NCBI GenBank assembly: GCA_024516155.1
Contig: JAJJXM010000113.1
Coordinates: 20,272-84,271, forward strand
Length of the DNA stretch: 64,000 nucleotides
From: Pyronema omphalodes
Taxonomy: Eukaryota > Ascomycota > Pezizomycetes > Pezizales > Pyronemataceae
Reading direction: 5' to 3'
The notes beneath the pieces are model-generated. The model was not told the DNA's origin. It did no database searches and saw only the letters and a program-made list of their open reading frames with translations. The translations under genes and the position numbers were made by a program. Positions 42,233-54,500 of the stretch are shown in pieces (the stretch's first letter is position 1; the number at the start of each line of letters is the position of its first letter).

Positions 42233-43206
42233 GAAGCACGAAGGGCTTCAACCCGTAACTAAGAAATCAAAGAAGAAACAACCAGTACCGTGGCTCCGTT
42301 CCGATTGCAGGAGCTGAGCGAGGTCATCGAAAGGGAAGCAACCGGTCCAGCGAGCCCTGTAACCCCCGAGCACCGATCCCCCCCGCAGACTCCGGATTCA
42401 CCGGGACCAGCACAGATCCCCGAGGACCTAGAATCACCAATGGCCTCCCAACAGGGAACGAGTGGTATGACACCACCCTCGGTTGTGATGATAACCGGTT
42501 CAGAGACTTTCGCCGCGATCTGTTTACTGCTATGCGGGACGCTATCGAAAAAGACGACAACGATAGCAGCTTGAGCGCCCTATTCTGTGAACATGAACCG
42601 CTTTTCACAGGAGCAAGCTTCCTGGGGATACAACAGATCCACCGGGACACACAGCGACGCTTCAATACCCTCGACGACACCATACGCAACAACAGCGGTG
42701 AGATGCGCCACAGATTTGACGTCATGATGAGGAAATTCAACATTCTGCTCGGCGAAAACAGGAAGCTGCGCGCAGCATACGACTCTACACAGGCAGAAAA
42801 CAGCAGCTCTCAAGGCTGCTGTGGACGCCCTGACGAAGAAAATTGACGAACAGCAACAAGTCATTTCGGCACCCCCCTCACCGAACCTCACAGCCTCTTC
42901 CTCAGCGATGGAAGAGATGACTATGCAACTGTCCGTCGTCCAACATGATATTCAGGATGTCCTGGATGCTGTTCGCAACCCTCCTGGCAAGAGAAAGCGA
43001 AGGGGAAGCGACCAGAACACCGAACCCACCTCACCGACAGACAGAAGACCGGTGAACCACAAACCCACAGCGGCATCACCGGTGCGAAGCCTGATGCACT
43101 CGAAACATGCGACTACCGCCGTCCAGGACAAGCTTGATGCCCTCAAGCCTATGTCCCCCCTACCTCTCCTCGCAATCACGTCGACCGAAGCGACACCGGA
43201 ACCTCA

Positions 43207-43211
43207 CCCTG
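43207..43211. repeat. Target-site duplication of solo LTR (left)
   Basis: CCCTG, repeated at 44228-44232. Joining the flanks restores the B sequence. Confidence 0.88.
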
Positions 43212-44227
43212 TGTTAGGTACGCCACGCAGATATCGATATCTGAGGTAGGCGACACACCAAGGTTCGTCTGTTCTTTCGTCGGTACCTATCAAGGTAGGC
43301 AGGCTGTCTTCTTTGTAGCGTGGCCGGTTGGGGGGGAGAAGTGATAGGTGGCGATGGAAGGGGTTAGGGTTGGGGGCTCTGGGTTTTCCGTGATCTCGTT
43401 CAGCACACGGACAGACAATCTTTGAGTGGTCAAGGTAAGTTGGGGTGAAAGGTAATTGATTGCGTGAAGACTAAATACAGCGTTCCTCCCCTCTCCTTTA
43501 TATATCCATTAATGTCCTCCTTTTCCTCGTAACCCGAGGGGCTCATGCCCGGCAGTCCGACCCCCGGAGCTTCACATAATTCCCGTAAGTCATCACGCCC
43601 CTTTGTTTCCCATGCTAACTAACTAACTAATAATAATGATTACAAACATATATCTGATCAATAATTGCGTATCCTTTTTCTGGTTTCTTCCTATTTCTCC
43701 TCGCCTTCCGAAACGCGCGCCGCGCTTTCCTGATCCTACGCGAGCTCTCGCGCAGCTCCGTATTCGATCCACCTTCGCGCGTCACCTTCCCGACGCTCCC
43801 TCCTCCGCTCCTTGCCGAAACTTCTTCCATCTCTTTTTCCCAGCTCGGCTGAGCTCCACCGAGCTCCACCGAGCTCCACCGAGTTCCACCGAGCTGTGTT
43901 ACCTTCCTCGCCGTATCCTCCGGGGCTCCCCATAGCTCACCAAAGCTGTACCGAAGCTTCGCCGAGCTCCGTCCTGCTTCATCTCGCTTTCCTTCGTCCC
44001 ACCTCGTTCCACCACTTCCCCGACGACCTTCTTGTTCCTTTTTCCTCCTTGACCCCGCGACCGTCGTGTTCCTTTCTCCTCCTTGTCCCCCGTAGTCTTC
44101 TTGTTCCTTTGCTATTCTCGTCGTCCCGTGGTAGCCAAGTACCACACTGTGACCGTGATTCCCAACGCCCATGCGATTGCTGACGCAACCATAGCTCCTA
44201 TCAACATGTCATCGTTGATTCTTGACA
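43212..44227. repeat. Solo LTR, 1016 bp, family unknown
   Basis: Begins TGTTAGG and ends TTGACA (TG...CA), with a 5-bp duplication, inside a B ORF. It contains the palindrome AGATATCGATATCT near its left end, a TATA-like TTTATATAT (43497-43505), an AACT microsatellite (about 43616-43630) and four near-perfect copies of GAGCTCCACC (about 43852-43893). Unlike the gypsy-2 LTR. No coding region is supported; the ORFs crossing it are low-complexity. Confidence 0.85.
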
Positions 44228-45091
44228 CCCTGACAGTTCACCTGCTCAGGACACACCTCTACCCAACGCCCCAAGCACTGCCCCTGCTGAGACCAACGGA
44301 TGAAAGACTGTGGAGGCGAAGGCTACACAGAGGAAGAAGCAGAGAGCGAAGAAGACGACACCTACGGCAGCGACACATAGCAAGACTCCTACAACAAAGA
44401 ATGGTGGAAGGGGAAAGAACACCCACCGACCCAGACGGACAACCCCTCCGCAAAGAAGACTTGGGCAGAGGTCGTCGAGAGCGGAGGCATCAATGTCCAG
44501 ATTGTGCTGGGCAATGGCAATCTTGGACTTCCAACACCACCGACAAGAAAGGGGGAGAGGCGAGGCGGGGCAGCGAGAAGGCTGATGAAGAAGGGAGGAG
44601 AAGGGGAGAGAGGGGAGGAGAAGAGGGGCAGGGCGGGCCCGGGTGTCTCAAAGGGCAAAGAGTCAGAAGACGCCAGCAGAGGAGTTGAGAGAGGAGAGGA
44701 GAGTGGGGGCATGGGTGGCCTGGCGGCTGTTTGACTTTGCTTTGGTTTTGTTTAGTTTTTGCTTTGTGGAGGAAATAAAGGTGGGAAAATGGTTAAAACA
44801 TGGGCAGGGAAGGATAGGAGGATAGGGAGGAGCCCGGCCAGGCGGCCTCTGCGCAGACAAGTCGCCCGGAACTATTTTTGACGCGTTCGGACAACACACC
44901 CCCATCAGTCTGAGTGGGGACAGAACCCACAACAATGCAGGGCAGGGAGGGGGAAAAGGGCAGAGGTCGAGACAGGGGTTTTTGCTTCTGCGTTTCCTTT
45001 TCTTTCTTTCTTTGTATTTATCTGTCTCTTGTCATAACCCTCGGGTTGCAAACAAGTAATGAATAAACAAACAAACAAACAAACGGTCGTG

Positions 45092-45977
45092 ATGACCCAG
45101 GAACAGCTCCAGCAATTGTCCCAACAACTCACCTACCGCCCCTCCCCGACCAGTAATCCCAAGGTCCAGGACCCCGAACTGTATCACGGGGAGAGGATGA
45201 AGCTTCGGGCTTTCCTGACTCAGTGCAAGTTGAAGTTCAATTGTGAACCGAACAGGTTCGACAGTGACATCAAGAGGGTTAATCTTGCCAGTTCGCGGTG
45301 TCGGGGAAATGCGTGGTCGTGGATTGAGCCCTCCATCGAGAAGGGAAGAAGCACGTATACCACCTGGGAGGCAGTGAAGACTGCCGTCTCGAGAGCATGT
45401 GGAGAGGCAGACTCAAGGGAGGTGGGTAGAAGGAAATGCAAGAATATCCGTCGAGGAAATCGGTCGGCCGCAGCATACTGGGCCGAATTCCAGAGAATGC
45501 AACCCGGACCTGCGTTATAACGATGACATCTATATTGATCAGTTCAGCGATGGACTCCATGTGGACGTGCAAAGACAACTCGCCATCCTCGAGACCCGGC
45601 CAACGAAGATAATCGACTTCGCAAACAAGACAATTGCGTTGGACAACCGGCTGTTCAATTTCCGGACTCTGCGAAACCGATATGAGCCCCAATACCAGAA
45701 TTTCCATCCAAAGAACGGCCACCAGGGGTCGACCTTCTCGGAACCAGAGCCAATGGAGCTGGATGCCACCCGGAGGGGCAAGCCTAGGGATAGGACCGAG
45801 GAAGTGAAACGACGTAGAAACAATGAATGCTTTAACTGCAGAAAGACGGGCCACTACGCCGCAAAATGTCCCCACAAGAAACCAATGGGGGAACGGAGGA
45901 CGTACTGGGCGGCAGAGGCCAACATTGACGAGGAACAAGTCCAAGAAAGGACGGGAAAAGAGGATCCCCAGGAGTAA
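45092..45977 (+). pseudogene. Gypsy-3 gag, one frameshift
   Basis: Capsid-like retrotransposon gag: VNLASSRCRGNAWSWIEPSI, then AYWAEFQRM, a frame change near 45495, QFSDGLHVDVQRQLAI and a CCHC knuckle CFNCRKTGHYAAKC. ATG 45092 is the first in the frame, but the true N-terminus may be lost at the B-beta tail junction. The frame after the shift ends at 45977, before the protease frame. Confidence 0.8.
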
Positions 45978-46012
45978 AATAACAAGATGGACTCCTGGGG
46001 ACGAAGAGTTCC

Positions 46013-46559
46013 GCCGAACCAGACAATCTGGAACCAGCCTACATGATATCAAGCGTAGGACCATACCGACGAGACGAAAAGCTCATATTCAAAGTAGTAA
46101 TAAAAGGAAAAGACAATCGAGAACACACCACAACGGCCATGGTGGACTGTGGAGCGACGGAGAACTTCATCGATAAAGAGTATGCGGAAGGGGTGGGGAT
46201 CCCGTTGAAAAAGAAGGACGTCCCACGAAGGGTGTTGGCAGTGGACGGACGACAGATAGCTAGTGGACCAGTCACCCACGAAGCTATGGTGAAACTACAG
46301 ATTAACAACCATCAGGAGGATATTCGACTGCATTGTATCAGGATTGGAAACGCACCTATCATTGTGGGGCTACCATGGCTCCGGAGGCACAACGCCAGTA
46401 TCGACTGGCATGAGGGAAGAGTTACGTTCGACTCGGCGCATTGCGCTAAGAGGTGCCTAGGGACCTCGACCTCACCTCACGCGACCACGGTCACGGAAGA
46501 CAACGCTATTCAATAATATCAACTGGACACTTGCGCAGGCCGCAGCCAGGGAAGAAAGA
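46013..46559 (+). pseudogene. Gypsy-3 protease region
   Basis: One frame reads EPAYMISSVG, then AMVDCGATENFID (aspartic protease, DCGA form of the DSGA motif), IIVGLPWLRRHNASIDW, and on to a stop at 46516. It lies in the -1 frame relative to the last gag frame. The LINE-A scrap is inserted shortly after. Confidence 0.8.
46547..46559. repeat. Target-site duplication of LINE-A scrap (left)
   Basis: CAGGGAAGAAAGA, identical to 47002-47014. Confidence 0.92.
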
Positions 46560-47001
46560 GCGGAGGTTATCTTTTTTTTTCTTTTCTTTTCTTTTCTTTC
46601 TTTCTTTTCTTTTTCTTTTCTTTTCTTTTCTTTTCTTTTCTTTTCTTTTCTTTTTCTTTCTTTTCTTTTTCTTTTCTTTTTTCTTTTCTTTTGTTCGTGG
46701 AGGAAATAAAGGCGGGAAAAACGGCTAAAACATGGGAGGGGAAGGGTGGAGGAAAGAGAGGACACCCGGCGCGGTGGCCTCTGTGCGAACAGGGCACTGG
46801 AACAGCAGACGCGGTTGGACAACAAGACCAACGAAGTAATAGTGGGGACAGGACCACAAAATCACAGCCTAAGGGAGGATCAGCGGAGGTAGAGACGGGA
46901 CTTGTTTGGTTTTTGCTTTTGACTTTCCATGTACTATAAACCTGTACCCTCGTCATAACCAATAAGGTTGCATACGAGTAATGAATAAACAAACAAACAA
47001 A
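46560..47001 (+). mobile_element. LINE-A 3' end, extreme 5' truncation
   Basis: 442 bp of LINE-A 3' UTR and tail between 13-bp duplications. The pyrimidine stretch (46567-46692) is an expanded CTTTT-type microsatellite where other copies have a short CTTTTTGTTCG run. Confidence 0.9.
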
Positions 47002-47014
47002 CAGGGAAGAAAGA
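47002..47014. repeat. Target-site duplication of LINE-A scrap (right)
   Basis: CAGGGAAGAAAGA, matching 46547-46559. Confidence 0.92.
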
Positions 47015-47493
47015 ATATGCGAAGCAAGATGGGAAGAGAGGAAGGAACCCTGGGGCAATCGAACGAGAAAGAAGAAACAAGAAGATAGATCCGTGTCGAA
47101 GAAGGATCAAAGGGGACCAGGAAAGGAGGGGGAAGAGGAGCAACACGGAAGGGTCCAAGACAGAGCACAAGATGATCCTTTTCGAAGGGGGTTCGATGAG
47201 GAAATGGGAAGGGACGAAGAAGAGGAGGAGCTAAAAGGGACCTGGGAAGACAGACAAAATGATCCCTTTCGAATGAAGGTCGAGCAGGACCAGGAGGAGC
47301 AGGAACGAAAAGAGATCCACAATAACGAACGAAATGATCCTTTTCGAATGCAGGACAAGGGGGACCATGGGAACAAGGAACGGAAAAGGATCCTCAATAA
47401 CGAACAAAACTATCCTTTTCGAATGCAGACCGAAGGGAAGGACGGGAAAGAGGAGGAACGGAGAGAGATCCAGGATGCCGCACAGAGTGATCC
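47015..47493 (+). pseudogene. Gypsy-3 charged tandem-repeat region
   Basis: One open frame of E/K/R/Q-rich sequence with a recurring core D/N-D-P-F-R-x (DDPFRRG, NDPFRMK, NDPFRMQ, NYPFRMQ, SDPF) spaced about 25-35 residues apart. At DNA level the core is TGATCCTTTTCGAATG. It resumes after A3 at 56151. It lies between protease and RT, where Gypsy elements normally have no such domain. Confidence 0.7.
47483..47493. repeat. Target-site duplication of LINE A3 (left)
   Basis: CAGAGTGATCC, repeated at 56151-56161. Confidence 0.9.
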
Positions 47494-47855
47494 ATTTTGC
47501 GACAACAACAACAATTTCCCCGATTTTCGAATCGGCAATCGATCTCTTACCTCGGAATTACCCCTAATCTTGATTTTCGGAACCCAGCTACCGTTTACCG
47601 TTGAGATTCAGCGGAAAAACGCGATTCTGGGATCTCCGGGCCGGATTCCGGGCTCTTTCATCAACGCCGCTCCACCACCCGCCCTCCAATCATCAAACCG
47701 ACCTTATTTTCGGTTTCGGCATACCGAAATCCCCCCCCCCCCCCCCAAATCCCCCCCCCACCAGCAGCACTGGTTGTGGTGATACCCCAAATTTCCCCCC
47801 CTCCGGACCCCTTTCCTCGCGAGAAATTTTCGTCCTCGCTTAGCAAGAGCCTCCT

Positions 47856-47902
47856 CACGTGACTCTTCGCCATCGCTTACCTCACCACCGGTTAAGCGAT
47901 GG
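47856..47902 (+). promoter_or_regulatory. CACGTG box and start-codon hairpin, copy A3
   Basis: CACGTG at 47856-47861; arms 47870-47879 and 47893-47902 with a 13-base loop; ATG 47899 within the second arm. Confidence 0.6.
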
Positions 47903-48877
47903 ACGCTAACGCACCCATCCCTGCCACGCCCTCGCGTATGCAGGTACCCGAGAATATTTTTAGCCCGACGAGCTTTCCCGAATCAACGTCCCGCACGCTG
48001 GCTCCTCCGCCATCGCGACCTCTAAGAAATCAACGACCGTCTCCGGAAAAGTCACCAAACGCCCCACCAAAAAATCCGACTCTAGACTTGGCCTCGACCT
48101 CCTCCGCAAGAAACGCCACCCGACCGGAAACAAACACCCACGTGAACCTCGATGGGACCTCCGTCGAAACAATGCCGACCGCTATGGACACTGACAGCTG
48201 CACCGACACCGACTCCGAATCCGACTCTGACCTGAACCTCAACGACAAGCCAGCACGCAATAACTACTTCCGACGTCAACCTCGCGACCTTATCCGAACT
48301 GATCAAGACGAACATCATGGATCTCCTCCGCCCAATGAAACCAACGCCTCGAACTGTGACCAAACGCATCGACAACTACACCGAACCAACACCCAGCCCC
48401 GAAACCGACCACCTCGCCGACAACCCCCCGACCCGCCCCCGACACCCGCACCCGCCACCACGCGCATCGCCAACGACATACACCATTGGATGGCGAGATG
48501 CCACATGCTCGAAGGAATCTTGCGCAGCAACAACATCGCCATCCCCCTCGACGCACCCCGGACTACAACCCGCCCCTCCAACGCACCCTCGGCGCCGTGG
48601 GCGGACCCCTCCAAGACCAAAACTCTCCTCAAAGCCAACCCCCCCCACCAACCCCACACCCGCCACTACTCGCCCCGTCGTCAAACGACAGCCCCGAAAC
48701 CCGCCCCCAGGAAATCATCCTGCCCTGCCCCAACCCCAGTGTCCCTCCCGGTCCACACGAGAGTAGAAGTGGGCTTCGCAGTGAACAAAGCACTGCTAGA
48801 GGCCAAAGCCCCCCTCTCACATGGTAGTCACTACGGTCCGCAAAAACCAAGCGGGAAATATCATCTGACACTGAACC

Positions 48878-48891
48878 CTGCTACCACCACC
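48878..48891. repeat. Target-site duplication of B4 (left)
   Basis: CTGCTACCACCACC, identical to 50883-50896. Intact LINE-A ORF1 has one copy (PATTTEEL). Confidence 0.95.
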
Positions 48892-50882
48892 ATACACCAC
48901 ACCGGCAACGGCGACCCCCCCCCCCTGCATTCTCAACAACGAGCACCGAAAACCCCCCGATTTTCTCATCGGATTCGGATTCGCAGCACTCTATTTACGT
49001 TATTCTCTGAATTTTCAGGGAATTCTACGTTGTTTTTGTGACTTTTGTCGCAAAATCAGAGTTTTCACGAGTTTTGGCTTACCCCACCTCACGAAATGTC
49101 GCCAAAACAACGACACAGAACAACGCCCGACGATCGAACGGTGCGAAAACGCGTACAATGTTCTAGCCGACCTCCTCATAATGGATATCTACTCCTACTC
49201 TGGATGGAAGAGTATGGGAAAAGTTGATTGAAGTTGATGGAAACTTCGCTGGAAAGCCCTTCCAGAGCGTGGTCTTGGCACGATCACCAGTTCCTTACGG
49301 CTTCAACATAGCAGAGCAACAGGCGACAATGAGCACAGCCGGTTCAGTAACTACCGTCGCATAATGGTATCTGCAATTAAAGAGGCAGTCGCAGTTGACG
49401 ACAACTATGCCACCCTAGATCAACTGTTTATAGACAACTACGCCGAATTCACTGGAGCCAGCTTCCTGGGGATACAACAGATCCACCAGGACACACAGCG
49501 ACGCTTCAATACCCTCGATGACACCATACGCAACAACAGCGATGAGATGCGCCACAGATTCGACGTCATGATGACGAACTTCGCCATTCTGACCGGCGAA
49601 AACACGAAGCTGCGCGCAGCATACGACTCTACACAGGCAGAAACAGCAGCTCTCAAGGCTGCTGTGGACGCCCTGACGAAGAAAATCGACGAACAGCAAC
49701 AAGTCATTTCGGCGCCCCCCTCACCGAACCTCACGGCCTCTTCCTCAGCGATGGAAGAGATGACTATGCAACTGTCCGTCGTCCAACAGACATTCAGGAT
49801 GTCCTGGACGCTGTTCGCAACCCCCAGAGAGAAGCGAAGGGGAAGCGACCAGAACACCGAACCCACCTCACCGACCAACAGAAGACCGGTGAACAACAAA
49901 CCGAGAGCGGCATCACCGGTGCGAAGCCTGATGCACTCGAAACATGCGACTACCGCCGCCCAGGACAAGCTTGATGCCCTCAAGCCTATGTCCCCCCTAC
50001 CTCTCCTCGCGATCACATCGACTGAAGCGACACCGGAACCTCACCCTGACAGTCCATCTGCTCAGGACACACCTCTACCCGACGCCCCAAGCACTGCCCC
50101 TGCTGAGACCGACAGATGGAAGACTGTGGAGGCAAAGGCCACACAGAAGGAGAAGATGAAAGCGAAGGAGACGACATCTACGGCAGCGATACCCAAACAG
50201 ACCCCTACAACGAAGAATGGTGGAAGGGGTAAGAATACCCACCAACCCAGAACGACAAACTCCTCTGCAAAGAAGACTTGGGCAGAAGTCGTCAAGAGCG
50301 GAGGCATCAACGTCCAGATTGTGCTTGGGAATGGCAATCTTGGACTTACGACACCACCGACAAGAAGGGGAGAGAGGCGAGGGGGAGCAGCGAGAAGGCT
50401 GAGGAAGAAGGAAGGAGAAGGTGAGAGAGGGGAGGAGAAGAGGGGCAGGGCGGGCCCGGGTGTCTCAAAGGGCAAAGAGTCAGGAGACACCGGCGGAGGA
50501 GGGGAGAGAGGAGAGGAGAGTGGGGGCACGGGTGGCCCGGCGGCTGTTTAACTTTGCTTTGGTTTTGGTTTTGCTTTGTGGAGGAAATAAAGGCGGAAAA
50601 ATGGTTAAAAATGGGAGGGGAAGGGTGGAGGAAAGGGAGGAGCCCGGCGCGGCGGCCTCTGTGCAAGCAGGGCACTGGAACAGCAGACGCGGTTGGACAG
50701 AAACCCCCGTAGTAACAGTGGGGACGACCCCACAACCACAACGATCAAGAGGAGGAGACTGGTAGAGGTGGAGACTGGGTTTTTGCTTTTATATTTCTTT
50801 CTTCTTCTCTTTTGTTTTATCTGTCCCTTGTCATAACCTTCGGGTTGAAAACAAGTAATGAGAGAACAAACAAACAAACAAA
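48892..50882 (+). mobile_element. B4, full-length B element inside LINE A3
   Basis: 1991 bp, the same length as B1. 5' end ACACCAC, GCAAC, GCGACC, C-run; family ATG at 49096; 3' block; AACC-TTCG-GGTT hairpin (50835-50846); CAAA tail; perfect 14-bp duplication. It inserted after A3 did. Confidence 0.93.
49096..50551 (+). pseudogene. B4 ORF, frameshifted near both ends of the N-terminal region
   Basis: The family start ATG TCG CCA is present, but an AC insertion in CGACACAGAAC (about 49118) and other small indels to about 49330 break the frame. From 49364 to 50551 it is one open frame of about 395 codons. This carries the coiled coil, a variant of the NLS-like motif (EKRRGSD), KKTWAEVVKSGG and the R/G/E-rich end. 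A small deletion before EKRRG distinguishes it from B1. Confidence 0.8.
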
Positions 50883-51589
50883 CTGCTACCACCACCGAAG
50901 AGCTAACCGCACACTTAGAAACAATTCAACGCGTGCCCAAACGGTACACCCCTCCCTCGACAACCCCCACATCAACGAACGATGGTATAAACTCGCCGTC
51001 CACGGCATCCCCACAGACATCTACCCCGACACGAGGAAGGAATGCGCCTCCTCCGAGAAGAAATCGAACGAAGCAACAACCCGGTCACCCTGGCCCAGAA
51101 CCCGCGGTACATGACGACGGCAGAAAAACTGCTGGCAAGACGGCCTCCAGTGTAGTAATTGCGGTGCGCACGCCCGACGAGTTGGCCCTCCTCAAACGCC
51201 GTAAGGTACTGGTCCTCTTCGAAGCACGAAGGGTCACCGAATACTTCACCGCGAGGAAAACCGATCAATGTCGACGGTGCCAACTCTACGGCCACCACCA
51301 CGCAACCTGCACTGGACCCCCCGGACCGATCTGCGCCCTCTGTGGAAAAGACCACCCCACGGAGAACCACAACTGCACCGAATGCCGACGAGAAACGGTA
51401 AGTCGTGCTCACACACTAAGTACGAATGCAGAAACTGCGTCGAGGCTGGCATCCCCGAACATGACCATCCCGCCTTTCACAAACAATGCCCGACTCGCCT
51501 CCGCATCCACAAGGAAGCCAGAGAGGCAACCCAACCCGCCGCCTCTACCTCACCCAACCCTACAGACAAAGACACCGACATGATCCAAC

Positions 51590-54500
51590 ATGTCTAATTA
51601 CAACCCATTGGCAACGACAATCCGAATAATTTCCCATAACATGAACCGCCAACGCCCAGCCCTCGACTCCCTCCTAAACAGCGCCTGCACAACAGCAGAC
51701 ATCATCCTACTACAGGAAATCAACATCACTGACCCCGCCTTCGCCACCACCCACCCCGCCTTCACGTTGGTCCTGCCCCCCCGCGGCGACAGAGCCTCCA
51801 ACAGGACGGCGGCGTATATCAACCGCACAAACCCTTACCTGAAAGTATCACAACGCACAGACATATGTACAGACCCGGACCTCCAGGTCCTCGAGGTAGG
51901 TACAGATCTCATCCCCGCGTTTTTCCTTTTAAATATTTATAATGAACGTGACCCCGAAACCCAAACCTACACAATTCCCCGCTCCCTATCACCCCTTTCC
52001 CTCCCCGCAGATGCGTTATAACAGGTGACCTCAACGCTCACCACGCTCTATGGAACTCCGCAACACGCACACCCAAACGTGCCAGTGAACTGGTACACCT
52101 AATAGAACAGGAAAACTGGAGATTGGTTTCCGTCCCAGACACCCCGACACACTACTACCAACGGGGGACTAGATCCTCCGTTATAGACTTGACCCTGGCC
52201 TCGCCAGCCATGATGGAAGAGGTAGGGACCTGGGCCATAGACGATGAACTAGCCACCGGGTCGGACCACGAAGTAATTCGCTTCGACATCCAAACTGTGC
52301 ACCCAGACATAGAACCTACCCCCCCACCGGAACGTCTCAACTGGCGGAAAACAGACTGGGCCTTGTTCTCCACGACCCTCCAAGCATCCATCTCCGCATC
52401 GACAACACAGTGGAGTCAGTACGCCTCCAACCCCACACCCGAAAACCTCGACGCCTGGGCACGCCACGCGAGAGAACATATCCTCGATGCAGCCCGCGCC
52501 TCCACCCCCGTACTACAAGTCACCCCCCGATCGAAACGTTGGTGGACAGTGGAAGTCACCACCGCCAGAAAGGATATGACCCGCGCGAAAAGAAGGGGAA
52601 AAACAGGCTCAGACACTAACCACACCATTTACCGCCGCCTACGAAACATGTATCACCGTCAGATAAGACATGCCAAGGATGCGATGTGGAAAGAATATCT
52701 AGCTCAGGCAGAAGGACCAGACGTCTGGAGGGCCTTCAAATACACAAACCCGCGCCGTGCCCAACTCACTCCGAATATCCGCGCCACAATCAACGGTAGG
52801 GAGGAACTCTGCAGTTCGTTCGACAGGAAAGTAGAGGCATTTCAGATGTTATTCCCCCACCACCTCCCCCACCCCCCCATCCACCCTCCCCTGTCGCAGA
52901 GAGATAGCGTGGACGACCTTCTCGCCGTTGGAGGTCAAACAAGCCATCTTTACCTCTTCCCCCTCGAAAGCCCCAGGACCCGACGGGATAACCTTTGGCT
53001 GTCTCCGCCAAGTATATCTCGCCGTCCCCACATACCTGACCAATCTATACTCGACGCTGGGCACTGTAGGGTACCATCCCCGCGGGTGGAGACAGGCCAC
53101 GACGGTAATTATACCAAAACCTAACAAACCCGACTACGCAAATCCAAAGGCGTACCGCCCAATCGCCCTGCTGAACTGCCTTGGAAAAACGTTAGAGAAA
53201 TTGATGGCGACTCGGCTCGGACAACTCGCGGAGACCCGGGAACTGTTACCCAGACCAAATAGGAGGCCGCCCGCAGCGATCCGCCATCGACGCCGCAATG
53301 GCACTCGTCCACGACATCGAAATGGGTAAGCACCAGAAACTTATCACCACAGCACTTTTCCTAGACGTACGCGGAGCTTTCGATAATGTCTCCGCCGACC
53401 GCCTTCAGCAGACACTACACCAGCTAGGCTGCCCCCGACAAATCCGAACATGGTGCGAAACCTTCCTCGCCGAAAGGACGACCGCTCTATCCTTCGACGG
53501 ACAAACAGATCGCCAACGCCCAATTAAAACGGGAATCCCCCAGGGTTCCCCAGCATCACCGATCCTGTTCCTCCTGTACTTAAGACCGCTCTTCGACGCA
53601 CTAATCAGGAACACCCGTTCGCGTGGACCCCCAGTTACATGGATGACGTCGCAATCGTCGTACAGAGTCGAACCCGGAAAGAAAACGCACGCCTCCTGGA
53701 AAAAGTCACCAAAACAGCATTCACTTGGGCAGCTTCCAACGCGTGGCCTTTGACGACTCAAAGACGGAACTCCTCCATTTCCACTGGGCGAGGTCAGATA
53801 CAATCACAGACAACGAAAAAGTGAAACTACCAAACGGTACGATAGTGAGCCCTGGGACGCAGGGAGGAGAAAAAGATGTTGTACGATGGATTGGTATGTA
53901 CCTAGACAGACGCCTTAACTTTAAAGCACATGTACGTAGAAAAACAGCCGCCGCACAAAGAACGCTCAACGCGCTATGCCGATTAGCAAGATATGAAACT
54001 GGTTTGTCTCCCCTCGCGACCCGACTAATTTTCCAGGCATGCGTCCAAACCCGTGCGGACTTTGGCGCGGAGATATGGTGGACACGACAGAGAGACCTTG
54101 CCTCGAAACTACAAACCCAACAAAATTCAGCCCTACGCCGCATACTCAACGCCTTCAACTCGACTCCCACACTGGCGCTCCATAACGAGACCGCCCTACC
54201 TCCGGTACCGATACGCCTGGACCACAAGCAACGCCAATACGCACTTCGCGTCCTCACTCTCCCTCCGACACATCCGATCGCACGCCGGTTCCCACATCCT
54301 TCCCCATACCGAGCTTACAATCCGCCGCTATTGAGATCGCAAACGAGTACGACCACCCGTGGCACAACACCACACGACAACCCACGCGCCTCCTCAGCGC
54401 TCTACACTCTCTCTCGCCTTGGCTCCCTCTCAACGCACCGGTCGAAGACACCTCCCTCCCCGTTCCGCTCGACGCCGACGAAAACCTCTTAACCGTCGAC

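Larger units (their letters stand above)
42290..44734 (+). pseudogene. B-beta ORF, frameshifted and interrupted
   Basis: Pieces in different frames: MAPFRLQELSEVIERE (42290-42574), MRDAIEKDDNDSSLSALF (42532-42846), then DALTKKIDEQQQ to EPHPV before the LTR. After it the sequence continues to the R/G/E-rich end at 44734. An extra A in GCAGAAAACAGC (about 42795) is one visible lesion. The coiled coil, KRKRRG and TWAEVVESGG-like region are recognisable. Confidence 0.7.
42233..45084 (+). mobile_element. B-beta copy 2, split by a solo LTR
   Basis: 5' region as in 38096-38417, B ORF, solo LTR at 43212-44227, remainder of the ORF, 3' block, an AACC-CTCG-GGTT hairpin and a CAAA tail ending beside gypsy-3 gag. 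Length without the LTR is about 1.83 kb. Confidence 0.8.
47899..51597 (+). pseudogene. LINE-A ORF1, copy A3, frameshifted and split by B4
   Basis: MDANAPIPATPSRMQVP, then a one-base deletion after ...IFSP (about 47966) and further indels. The sequence runs to 48891, is interrupted by B4, and resumes at 50897 with EELTAHLETIQR. The zinc-knuckle end (CRRCQLYGHHHATC) closes at 51597. Its stop overlaps the ORF2 ATG at 51590 as ATGTCTAA. Confidence 0.88.

Noticed and set aside
43853..43893. Possible CRISPR-like or minisatellite array
   Set aside because: Only about four adjacent 10-bp units inside an LTR; no spacers.
45059..45091. B tail and gypsy-3 gag read as one gene
   Set aside because: The frame runs through the CAAA tail by chance; the first codon supported by gag similarity is after 45092.
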